Below, one piece after another: positions 30,433-40,978 of a DNA stretch of 64,000 nucleotides. Below the pieces are notes generated by a model. The model was not told the DNA's origin. It searched no databases and saw only the letters and a list, made by a program, of their open reading frames with translations. The stretch's first letter is position 1. Each line of letters begins with the position of its first letter. The translations under genes and the position numbers were made by a program. The stretch is from Enoplolaimus lenunculus (lineage: Eukaryota > Nematoda > Enoplea > Enoplida > Thoracostomopsidae): contig JASANG010003031.1 of NCBI GenBank assembly GCA_030248215.1, positions 62,001 to 126,000 on the forward strand, in the 5' to 3' direction.

Positions 30433-31870
30433 ATTTGGATGTTAGCCTATTTTGCTAATATATATAACCCAATCAAATACGAACGAAAAATGTCGAAAAA
30501 AATTTTGCTAATATTAACCCAATCAAATACGATCATATAAGGTGTCGAAAATTTTTAGCTAATATAATCCAGTCAAATACGAATGTAAGATGTCGAAAAA
30601 AATTTAGCTCGTATACAACCCAATCCAATGCGAGCATAAAATATCGAAAAATTAGCGCTAATATAGGTATAGGCCAATCGAATACGAATGTAAGATGTCG
30701 GAAATTTTATTTAATATATAGCCCAATCAAATACGAACGTAAGATGTCAAAAAAATTTCGCTAACATAGGTATAACCCCATCAAATACGAAAATAAAATA
30801 TCGAAAAAATTTTGTTAATATGCAGGCGAATACAATACGAACGTAAGATGTCGGAAATTTTTAGGTAATATATAAACCAATCCAAGGCAAACGTACAATG
30901 TCGAAATAATTTTAGCTAAAATATAATCCATTCAAAAACGAACGTAAGATGTCAAAAAATTTTAGTTACTGGATAACCTATAATTTAATACGAACGTAAA
31001 ATATTGAGAAATTTTCGCTAATATATAGCCCAATCTAATACAAACGTAAAGATGTCGAAAAAATTTGATAATATATAACCCAATTAAATACGAACGTAAA
31101 AAGGCGAAAAAACTTGATATTAGCCAATCAAATACGAGCGTAAAATGTCCACTTAACCCAATCAAATACAAATGTAAAGTGTCGAAAATTTTTTAGCTAA
31201 TATATAACCAAAACAAATACGAACGTAAGATGTCAAAAAATTTTAGCTTTGATATAACCAAATGAGATACGAACGTAAAATATCGAAATTTCGCTAATAT
31301 ATCCCAATCAAAAACGAATGTAAGATGTCGAAAATTTTTAGCTGATACATAATAAACCAATCAAATGCAAACGTACGATATCGAAAAGATTTTAGCTAAT
31401 ATATCCCAATCAAAAACGAATGTAAGATGTCGGAAATTTTTAGCTAATACATAATAAACCAACCAGATGCGTACGATGTCGAAAAGATTTTAGCTAATAT
31501 ATACCCCAATCAAAAACGAATGTAAGATGTCGAAAATTTTTATCTAATGTATAATAAACCAATCAAATGCAAACGAACGACGTTGAATAGATTTTAGCTA
31601 ATATATATTCCAATCAAAAACGAATGTAAGATGTAAAAAAATTTAGTCACTATATAACTTAATGAAATACGAACGTAAAATATCGCAAAAATTTCTGGTC
31701 ATATATAACCCATACAAATACGAACGTAACATGTCCAAAATTTCAGGTAGTATGTAAACTCTATCAAATTCGAACGTAAAGTCGAGAAAATTTTTGCTAA
31801 ACATCTAAGCCAAACAAATCCTAATGTAAAATGTCGAAAAATATTCAGTATTATACAAACTAATCAAGTA
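30433..31870. repeat. Minisatellite of about 27 units near 52 bp
   Basis: About 1.4 kb of head-to-tail units. Each has CCAATCAAATACGAACGTAA, then GATGTCGAAAAAATTTTAGC, then TAATATATAA. Units differ from each other at many positions and in length, so the array is not freshly amplified. Variant words such as CAAATGCAAACG recur in neighbouring units around 31350-31600, suggesting local higher-order duplication. It is non-coding and lies about 2.7 kb upstream of the Arx-like start. Confidence 0.92.
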
Positions 31871-32484
31871 TGCCGTTAGCTTTCAAAATAAGAGATTAAT
31901 ACGCCGAGAGCGTTGATCTATAATTTTCACTATTTAAGCTTAATAAGTTTCAATAAAGTTTGAAGTTTGTTTTACCCGAATTACTAAAAGTGCAACGGAA
32001 AAGAGTGTAATTTGATTAAGATCTTAACCGTATCATACCGATGCTTGATGTGATATTAAATTATGTTAAAATGTAAAAGGTCAAAGAAGTAAACATCCTT
32101 ACGAGTTTATTATCCTACGAGCAATAATATAACTCGCAAATTATATAGAATCAAATTAAAATTTAAATCGAAAAGTAGAAACTTTTAAAGAAGACATTAT
32201 ATAATCGAAAAGTAGAAACTTTTAAAGAAGACATTATATATTTACCTAACTCTACCTAAACCTAGATTTTGCTGCCGTCATCAGCGGCCTGTTGTAGATT
32301 AAAGGTCTGCTAATTATTTAGTCATAATCAGAACTTAAAGCGGGCCTTATTGTTTATGTTTAACCTGTTACCCTTATAGTAGAGTTTATATACCTATGTA
32401 TATGAGCAACTAAATGCAAATTACATGCGCACAACTACATATACCCACAGTACGTAAGTATGTAACGTTAAAAATTTCCAGAAA
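31871..32484. other. Spacer with a perfect 37-bp tandem duplication
   Basis: Units at 32166-32202 and 32203-32239 (beginning AATCGAAAAGTAGAAACTTT) appear identical, hence recent. Nothing else recognised. Confidence 0.7.
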
Positions 32485-32659
32485 GCACGAGTGCAGCGCT
32501 GATGGTAAACGTTTTCCCAACCGGGAGACACGGGTTCGGATCCCACTTTGAAATTGGAACTGAGACGAAGTTGTATATATCCTATGGAGTGATTGCCGAC
32601 TGCAGTATATACCCAAAATGGCCCCCTCTTATTACCCCCTCTTATTCGGGCCACTACAG
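32485..32659. repeat. tRNA-like fragment next to a CTGTAGTG-family right end
   Basis: GATGGTAAACGTTTTCC and, 20 bases on, CGGGTTCGGATCCC look like a decayed RNA polymerase III internal promoter (B box GGTTCGANNCC). About 60 bp later, CCCCCTCTTATTCGGGCCAC and TACAG, followed by TA, is the right end of the family seen at 8479-8920. A related TGGTAAACG stretch is near 36873. It is not a foldable tRNA. Confidence 0.5.
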
Positions 32660-33078
32660 TACTTTTTAAGGTTGATCAAACGGTGCCGGTATATACTTTA
32701 AGCTAAGCTGGGTTACAGTAGCATCATTTTTTGTATGGAACGGTTTTAGATTTGTTTCAATGCCAGAAATAGGTTTTTGTCTGGTCTGATACTATGAAAA
32801 CATTTTGACGCAGAGACCGAAAGACATGTTAGACCGACTTAGTTACTCCACTAGTTTGATCTCACCTGGCTGCAAATTTTTTACCTGCCACATTTGTTTC
32901 CTTAGAGCGTCACAAGCTATATTTGTATGAGCTATATACGCTGCATTTTGTCTAGATGATTGTAAACATCAACTGCCTCCGATCTTCGACTCTTGGCATC
33001 ATTAGCAGATAATTTTTCGAAGATTGTTGAAAATGTCATTGTCGCGGCATAAACTGCGTCCACAGACGGATCCAAAAA

Positions 33079-33350
33079 CTTCAGACAGGGGAGGGGCGAA
33101 TCGCCAAATGTTACGTTACACAAAAATTGTAAGTGAGGGATTTTATCATTTTATCAACAAAAACTTTCTGAGAGGGAAAATTGTAAGAGGTTGGGGCCAT
33201 ACCATATTGTCACAACAGTTCTGAGGAAAAATTGTATTTTTTTACAAAAAAAATTTCTCACGAGAAAAAATTGTGAAATAGGAACTTTACCATTTTCTCA
33301 AAAAAATTTATGACGAAGGGTGTACGCCCTTATCCGCCCCTCTCTGCATC
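33079..33350. mobile_element. Short TIR element with GGGGCGAAT ends
   Basis: The left AGACAGGGGAGGGGCGAAT pairs imperfectly with the right TTATCCGCCCCTCTCTGC. Inside, GAGGGAAAATTGT, GAGGAAAAATTGT and GAGAAAAAATTGT recur at irregular spacing. A similar right end, GCGCCTCTCTGCATTGGT, is near 47030. Confidence 0.5.
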
Positions 33351-33464
33351 CGGTAGTGACTGTGTCTATATGGGTATGTCTCACCTCTCAGTGTATTAGT
33401 CAAATTCAACATTCTACAGTAACCCATATTTAGCCTCAGAGTGGCAGTTTCTGTGTGGGCAGCC

Positions 33465-34255
33465 AGGGTTGGAACCGGCCCGAGCCCAAATGTTAGGCCC
33501 GCGTGCCTTCGCGAGCCAGACCTGGTCTTGAGCCCAAACTTTTACCCGCAAGCCGAAATAAATCAGAGCAGTGCGTGTCCTTTTTGTCCCATGCGAGCAT
33601 GAATTAGACCGCTGGTTTCATATTGTAATAAGATTTACATACGTATTTTTACAGCTTAATTCCTTTCAATTTTTATAAATACCGGTCTTGGTGTAGCTAA
33701 AATTTTGAAAAGTAGGGTTACGTTCTGCAAAAATCTCGAACGAGAGCTTCTTGAGTTTCTAAATCGCAATCATTTGCACCTATGCGGATGTGGAAAGCTT
33801 TGAAGTCCACAGTAGTAACAAGCGAGCTTGCTGGTTATCCAGAATCTTGAACTGCCGACGTTTTTGCAGCTACTGTAAGAAATCCGTTAATGATGTACTG
33901 GCGTGAAAACACAGTACGGCTTCTATTGTTATCCAAGCTCACTGAACGCGTGCTTGGTCCTGCAAGTTATTACGGACGAATCTGACCGAGATTTTAGTGA
34001 CGGTGGCAACGTAGTAACCGGGACTCGCAGCCTTTTGCATCCGTCTATCGTTGGAGCTTTTGTGGCTCTAAAGGAAGCTGCACTGAACAATATTTGGTGG
34101 AATATTAAAAATAGTCTTACGTTTTTATATGGTTTGTTTCATGTCTTGTTTTCTGCTCTGGACTGGCTCCAAGTAGCCAAGGGTTGGATCCGATCATGTT
34201 TTTAGGTCCCGGACACATCACACTCAGCCCGGGCACAGCCCGCATAGCCCGGAAA
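33465..34255 (+). mobile_element. Decayed hAT transposon
   Basis: CAGGGTTGGAACCGGCCCG at 33465 is a typical hAT left terminus, followed by subterminal CCCGAGCCC and GCCCGCG words. Near the other side, 34228-34253, CAGCCCGGGCACAGCCCGC and AGCCCGG repeat the same motif, but a terminal CCCTG is not found. Between them lies a fragment of transposase (33885-34110). The element is shortened and inactive. Confidence 0.6.
33885..34110 (+). pseudogene. hAT transposase fragment (C-terminal dimerisation region)
   Basis: One frame reads YWRENTVRLLLLSKLTERVL and another, from about 33978, continues ESDRDFSDGGNVV, RSLLHPSIVGAFVALKEAA. Together they resemble the hAT C-terminal signature (Trp, then Leu-rich helix, SER.FS..G..V...R..L.P..V..L..L). 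At least one frameshift separates them, and Ser-Glu-Arg has become Ser-Asp-Arg. The catalytic core upstream is missing or unrecognisable. Confidence 0.6.
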
Positions 34256-35174
34256 CTCACAAATTTCACATTTATTGGAGCGCAAAACAAACATCAAACA
34301 AATGGTACTGTGGTTGCAAATCAAGTGCTTGCCATACATGTCAATCTCTCGTGAGAAAATATAAACAAAAATATAAACGTTCCCATGCAAAACGTCCAGT
34401 CGAATAGCAGGAAAACAATTTTAGACCAATGCCCAGGTTTTGCGTGCGTCTGTTGTGTGTACTGAGTGGCGGATCTGGGCGAGACCTCAGACATAAAGTA
34501 ATGAAAATTAACAATTACAATTTCGATTCGATTGATTCTACCAACTAACTGTGAGTTGTCGCCACTAGCAAATCCAGAGGGAGTGGCGGAAGCGTACGGC
34601 ATCATCAAAAATTGTTTTGTGATAAAAATGGTGAGGTGTAACATTTGCCGCCCCGCGTCCACATCAGAAATTACTCTAACCGCGGCTGGTTGTCGCAATG
34701 AGTCTCCGAGTAATTATAACATTACGGCGGTTCTGGATGGAAACTAAAGATAACGTTTAATGATTTTTGTGATGTCACCATTGCTTAGTGTATAACGAAA
34801 ACTGTCAAAAAATACGTGCTGAAGGTATAATTTCCCAGTTGTCAAAAACGATTAACTATCCGTTACTACAGATATCTTTACAAGGTCTCAGGCTAAAATT
34901 TCTGGCTTAGGTACAAGCTCATTCTTTACGTTAGGCTCAGGCTTAGGCTTAGGAGTAGGCTCATACTGCTGTTATGGCCCTGTTTGGCCGAACTTGGAAA
35001 GTTTATTATTATATGCTTGAAGGAAAAAGTAAGTGAGCAAAGCTGTAACAATTCAATCATAAAGCGAATATGTTGATATGCACACATGCAAGAATGGGTA
35101 ATGTCCCCTTTGAAAAAAAGTACGCATCTGTGTTCATTTGGTGTACAAAAGGATATACACAGAATGGGGCTGCA
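34256..35174. other. Repeat fragments, no gene
   Basis: AGTGGCGGATCTGGGCG near 34465 and TCCAGAGGGAGTGGCGG near 34573 belong to a dispersed CAGTGGCGGATCCAGG-ended repeat. A TTAGGC fragment with GGCTCAGGCTTAGGCTTAGG lies at 34905-34985, with GGCCCTG after it. Short open frames on both strands at 34321-34747 are unassigned. Confidence 0.45.
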
Positions 35175-35360
35175 ATGTTGCAAACACCATTTCGGAGGGG
35201 GTCACGTTACTAGAATTAAGCGCGGTTCTTGCGTTTAAAATAGAAGTGTAACAGTGTGAAAATACCCCCCAAAAAAGAGGGCGGTGGGGTAGAACCAAAA
35301 CGCAACACGAGCTGGTACATTTTGCACAACACTAAGTTTCATAGTTGCAAACCTTTGTCT
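35175..35360. mobile_element. Diverged copy of the AGAGTATGCAAC family
   Basis: GTGGGGTAGAACCAAAACGC and CTGGTACATTTTGCAC match the right half of the copy at 51431-51708, and CATAGTTGCAAACC its right end. The left part is poorly kept. Confidence 0.5.
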
Positions 35361-37271
35361 AAGGAATCATCTACTTGTGGTACGTGTATTGTGAATGTGT
35401 GTAGTGGGTAAAATGATTTGGCACAAGTATACCCCGAGGATAAAAACAACAATAAACTGTCCGCAGGTAAAGCACTGGCCAGATAAGAAATCTTTATCCA
35501 CTTACAAAACTGCGTGTATAATATTTGCAATTATTTTGATTATATATGACACGTCTAACGTTATAGCCGGAAGAAACTGATATTTTACGTTAATAACAAG
35601 CCAACCATAATCTACTTAATACTTTGAGCTTTTAGATCTTAAGCTGTTGAAAGCTATGGCATGACAACACTTTGTATATAAAATATCTGACGGTGATCGC
35701 ACAATATGCATAATAATGCAAGCAAGCTGGCTAGCGAAGCAAGTGAAAAGCCAATCGCCTTTTTAGTACTGGATGTTAGCACAAAATTTTAGTTTGCATT
35801 CTTTAATATTGGAAAACAAGACCTGCGGTGGAGACCCCCTGGAATCAGTCAAAGTGTGACAGTGTGAAACTGCGTTTGATCAAAATTGTTCGCTTTTTAA
35901 TTTACATAAAAGTTTTATTCTCCGCGCAGCAAAACCTCATTAAACGCTAGCGAGAATTAATCAGCGGAAGATCACAAAACAGTTTTGAAAACAAAATATT
36001 GACTCGCTGTTTAATAATTAAGTTTTGTTAACGCTTGAAAATTGATAAAATACGGATTTAAAATTAATATTAAAAGCAATAACGGACGGGTATATCCTGT
36101 TGACCGATATACAATAACAATTTAATTTTGCAATGCAAAACTAATCTTAAAATTTGTCAAAATTTATTTTTGAAAATTTCATTACCTCTCAAACGATCCC
36201 AATCATATTTGCTTACATATAATTACGATTTCAACAAACGGATATGCATTTCGAAATTAAAATCAAACGTTCCGCTGTTTATCGTTGACGAAATATTTTC
36301 GTTCATAGCTGCAGGATCCGTTTTATAAACTGCCAGATGCAATTGGAAAACCTTAAATTTGTCCCGTTTTGTAAGGGTCTCTCAACCTTCGGTATGTATT
36401 AATCAATCCGAGTGTGGCCCACTTGACAAAGCGAGGTCTCATCAGCAAGTTAATAAATAGCGCTTTAGGTCATAAGCTCAAAAAATGTTCGTGCGCTCGG
36501 GCGAATGTATTGCACCCCCATCGCCCCATTATCAACAACCTTGTCCAACCAACCTCTCACCAACTCCAAATAGAGCTACACACATTTGCGAATACAGGCA
36601 TAAATTAGGTCGAAATCGATAGTGAATTATACTATTTAACCGTAAACTTCGCAATAAAAAATAGCAACACTTCATCGCTAGACGTTTTCTTCAAGTCTCT
36701 GCATAGAGTTTACTATGAGCAACTTTTTACGTGAACAGGGCTGTACAAAAAGACACACAGAATGTGCAGTGCAGTTTTTCACAATTACCAAATGCGAAAA
36801 CGTGCAATACCAAATCTCCACACGACGTATGAGCCTTTTTGAACCGGAGCGTTAACCACTTTATAGTCGAGCGGTAATGGTAAACGTTATCTTAGCTTAA
36901 ATTAATAGCTAAGAAAAAACCCAAAAACTTCCGCATAAAAAAGTTAAAATTTTTAGTCATTAATGTTTCTAGACAAAAATTTGCAGTACCTTCCAAGTGC
37001 TCATGATACGTGCGACCAGCATCCAGGTGATTCTGGTGGGGTATACTTGTGGTCCGAAATGTCACAGCTTTTTCATATTTAAATATTAACCAACTGCGTC
37101 GACGGGAGCACAATTATTATTTCGTATTGTATCCGAGCCATATTTTAGCAAATTTTTCACACGGCACGGAAAATAAGGATACATCTTCCCAATTGCCTTT
37201 GGATCCGCAACGACTTGCGAGGTGAATTTAAGTGCAATTTAAATCCGTAAACTAAAAATACTGAGTACATA
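35361..37271. other. No gene recognised
   Basis: CTGGCTAGCGAAGCAAGTG near 35727 is another copy of the dispersed AGCGAAGCGAG motif. ATAGTCGAGCGGTAATGG near 36863 looks like an A-box half of a tRNA-like repeat. Otherwise AT-rich and unassigned. Confidence 0.4.
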
Positions 37272-37764
37272 CTGTAGTGCCCCGAATACGAGGGGTAATA
37301 AGAAGGGGTTTCCATTTTAAGTCCCACTAAACAGGATTCGGTATCCCGAAGAGACCGGGCGCTGACTGAGTTCCTAAACTCTAATTAGAGTCCATAAATG
37401 TAACTCAATTGTAGCGCATAAATGATTGCAGGTCAAATAATGCTGAGTTCGAAACCTTCAAAGCATACTTTAGTTTTGAAAGTAAATTCCTAAGCATAAC
37501 CTTGCATTGTCGCTCAAGCTTTTGATACAAGAGAGATAAACGTTTTATTCAACGGATAGTTACCTTGCACTATCGCTCTAGCTTTTGATACAAGACAAAT
37601 AAACGTTTTACTCAACGGACAGTTGCAATACCAATTATATATCAGTAACGAAAGGCGGCGGAGAGCAACTTAAAAATAAATAACAGTCCCTAACCGAATA
37701 GCAGGATTTACTCCATGGAGATGTCAAATAAATATCAGTCCACCTGTTATTCGGGCCACCACAG
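37272..37764. mobile_element. TA-flanked CTGTAGTG-family element, second full copy
   Basis: Starts CTGTAGTGCCCCGAATACGA and ends GTTATTCGGGCCACCACAG, with TA on both sides (37270-37271 and 37765-37766). It shares GAGTCCATAAATG, GTAGCGCATAAATGA and AGCTTTTGATACAAG words with 8479-8920 in the opposite orientation. Inside, about 62 bp are tandemly duplicated from near 37502 (AAGCTTTTGATACAAGA repeated). Non-coding. Confidence 0.8.
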
Positions 37765-39590
37765 TACTATGGTTAAGGAGCCGGACCTCCTACTTCAGTT
37801 CAAGATTACGTATAACGCCTTTGAATCTGAACTCGATCAAAGCTAATCATTTACCTCTTTGGAGGCGTAGCCAGGATATCAGTTCTGGTGAGTATAATCT
37901 TATGTATAACAAATTTTTACTCTCAACGATCAAGAATGTTACTCTAAAATGTGTTAAAAGTACATTTTCTTGTCTTCAGAAATTTCGGGAGCGGATATAA
38001 CCATTTGATGTCCCTTAGAATACGCCGCAGTTGTTTATGTCTAGATGTACTTTCATTAATGAACCAGCTTTAACCTATGACGTGTCGGCAGCATAAACTT
38101 GACTGGAGAAAACATGGCTTTGTGGTTATTTGCCGATAATCTCAGTCAAACGATAACATAACTTCAAGTTATTAGCTAAAATATTATCGATTATTAAGGC
38201 GCAATATCCGTATGCAAATTTTGAACTTTATCGCAGTGTTTACGTAGAATTTAGGCTTAAAGATTGCCATAATGCGAACAAATATTAAAGATTATTATTT
38301 TTTTTAGTTCGAACCTGATAGTAGATTTAGGTTTGATTTAAATGCTAAAATATAAATTGAGAATCAGGTTTCTGTAACATAGGGGCCGGCGCCCAAAAAT
38401 GTTTCGAGGCGTTAAACTTCAATTGTACACTTGATTGTACGGAATCTATCTTTTCGAATATCGGTTTAATTCGGTCTTAAACTTTTAAAAATGGAAACGG
38501 AATTCTTCTTTGCCATTGACTACCTTACATTCGTTAGCTTTTACCCGAGTCCGAAGCTAGCTCAAGGTTCTGGAGGGCTAAAAAAATTTTCAGGAAGAGC
38601 ATGCAAAGATTTTAACATGACGTACAAGCGATGTTTAAATTTTTACACCGGTGGGGCAAATTTTTTTCATTGGGGTGATGCCCTACGGCACCAATGGATT
38701 ATGACGCTTTGAGTAAATTTTAAATATATACAAAAGCCTCGGCGATGTATACAATAAGTTTACCAACCAAATTGTAAGCTTTAGGTGGCCGGATCGGCTG
38801 ATGCTCATACTTAAAGTCATGCTTAAATTTAAGTATAACGATTTTATTCGGGACTTGTTCTATATATTAGAAAACTTACAGATATCAATTCGTACACAAG
38901 TCGTTCTAATGTTCAAGTTTCCGGATCAGGACCGCGACTGTGATGCGCAAATGAGCGACACCGCGCACTTTACGACAATCTACGCTTCTCAGTAAAAGCC
39001 GTGAAACTGATGGACAACAGAATTAAAAAATTTCTGTTACAAATTTAATTCCTGCTTACCCCCCTCTAAACTAACCTGTCTTCTTCATTGGCAATTTCGG
39101 GTTGCAGGCCTGTCTCTGATAATTTTAAGCGTAAAGTCTATTGCCTATTTGTCAAACAATTTAGACGAATTAAGTTTATAAACTCAAGCTGGTGAAGGAA
39201 CAATAAGATGATAGAATCGAAAAAAATTATTAGTTTAACCGAATATACTTATTAGAGCTTGGATATTATAATCAAACAACTCTCAAAGTTTAGATTAATC
39301 TTTATACCAGCCATTATATTAATAAAACATTAATCAATTCTGCCTTATATACACATCGATATTTATTAATTAATTGCTTTTCAAATAATATTCTTTTTTC
39401 TAAGATCGCTTACAAGCTAATAGTAATTTAAGTGAACAAAGATACAAAGTTCGTTTCTAAGGTATCATTATCTGTGTGGCAAAAAGTGCTAAAACTTAAC
39501 TTTCAAAGCCCATATTTACTAAATCAATAATTAAATCTTTTGCAATATATGCCTCCCTTAAACAAGCATAGGACCATCGCTTACGAATCG
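37765..39590. other. No gene recognised
   Basis: Open frames at 38491-38712 and 38801-38995 have no recognisable content and no splice context I trust. Confidence 0.4.
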
Positions 39591-39594
39591 GGTC

Positions 39595-39760
39595 ATTAGC
39601 TGCTAGTCAAGGGCCAGGCGGGGCACAACAACCTAGTAAACGTTTTGATGCTTTGGAAAAGTTTCAACCTTACTTGTATTAAGTCATCAGAAGCCCTTGT
39701 ATGTCGCTGTTTAAATTTTTTAGTCCCCTCGCAAAGTGAGCTGGTTACGGACCTGCTATG
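39595..39760. repeat. Dispersed repeat with AAGTTTCAACCTT core, copy 1
   Basis: CAAGGGCCAGGCGGGGC, TTTCAACCTTACTTGT, AAGTCATCAGAAGCCCTTG and GTGAGCTGGTTACGG follow in the same order as at 46620-46785 and 53660-53825. The outer parts GTAGCCA and GGTTACGG are roughly inverse, so it may be a TIR element. Confidence 0.6.
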
Positions 39761-40823
39761 AAATGTAAACGGTGATTGCATAAGTGCTTAAAATAATACC
39801 ATAAGTGGATATTAGAGGGTAAACAATAGTGATGACTTGCGCGTTCTCTGACAGCTGACATTTTGCTAAACTTAGTTTACGCTTAAACACAGTTCATATT
39901 CAATGAGCCCAAATTACCGAAAAATACACCCACATACCCGTAGCGAGCTCACTTTGGTAGAGAGGCTAAAATGTCTTAGCAAGGGCATTTAGGCAGTAGG
40001 TAGAAAATGACAGTTTGCCATTTTTTATCTAGTAAAGGGCTTCCAATGACCTACGAGCGGGTCGTTCAAAGTTTCCTTAGCCCAACGTTATATATTTCTT
40101 ATTGGGAAGTTGCTTTTTGAGGCTAAAAATATTTAGACAATTTTGCAGAATTTTACAATTTACTGCCACTTAAATTTTTAGGAAAAATTAATTTCCTTAA
40201 AGTGAACATATATTTTCTTGCACGCTACGCGCACTCAATGAAAATACAAAGTTTTCCAATAAAGTTATTCCCTCTCGAAATAAAATGCTTCAAAACCTGC
40301 TGCCATTAAACCAGACCAAATGAGAGTTGTTCCATTAAAATTATTTGTCAAAAGTGATGCTCTTTTTTGTGCTAATATTAAACTATAAAATCTAGAATGA
40401 CATAGCTATTGGCTTATAATCTCAAATTTGAATCTGTACAAAAAACCCCATGGCATTGTAATAATGATAATATTAATTTTTAAATTTAAAATTATTTTGT
40501 TTTTCAATTACCTTACTCAAACAAAGCTGATTTTAATTTAGCGGTGAGGTAAAAATTGGTCATTTTATTAATTGGTTTTAGTCAAAAAATTGACTCTAAA
40601 CGTGCCCGGGTATGAAACCAGTCCGGAACAAAGTGCGGATTGGGCAATAACATTGTGGCACTGCTATTCCCACGGATAAAAACTTGCAAATTGTAAAAAA
40701 TAGCGAAGACTAAAGCTCTATAATATGGTTTAAAACATGTTCTTTATAGGACCGAATATAACCTCAATGTTCATTCAAGTCTGCCAAAACAAGGTCTATA
40801 TATACCAAGTTAATATAGTGGCG
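39761..40823. other. No gene recognised
   Basis: Nothing supported beyond AT-rich sequence. Confidence 0.4.
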
Positions 40824-40978
40824 GGACAATGTATAGAACATGGCCGTTAATACCGTAGTAATAAATCATATCCCCAATCCTAAGTCTAAACGTAAACAAA
40901 AATTTACTCCAAATGTTTAGCTTTTACTCTATTGCAGTACAACAGAAAAACGTTCCGCCCCTGATATTTACATGGGCC
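40824..40978. mobile_element. TTAGGC-bearing short element, copy 3
   Basis: The left end GGACAATGTATAGAACATGG and right end CCCCTGATATTTACATGGGC fit the family's inverse ends; AACAGAAAAACGTTCCGCCC is shared almost letter for letter with 53335-53505. The internal hexamer array has decayed to CCTAAGTCTAAACG. No clear target duplication. Confidence 0.7.

Noticed and set aside
30433-31870. CRISPR-like array
   Set aside because: Repeat units adjoin without unique spacers, vary in length, and the setting is an animal genome; it is a minisatellite.
32485-32545. A tRNA gene
   Set aside because: The B box is mutated, the A box weak and no cloverleaf forms; kept only as a tRNA-like repeat.
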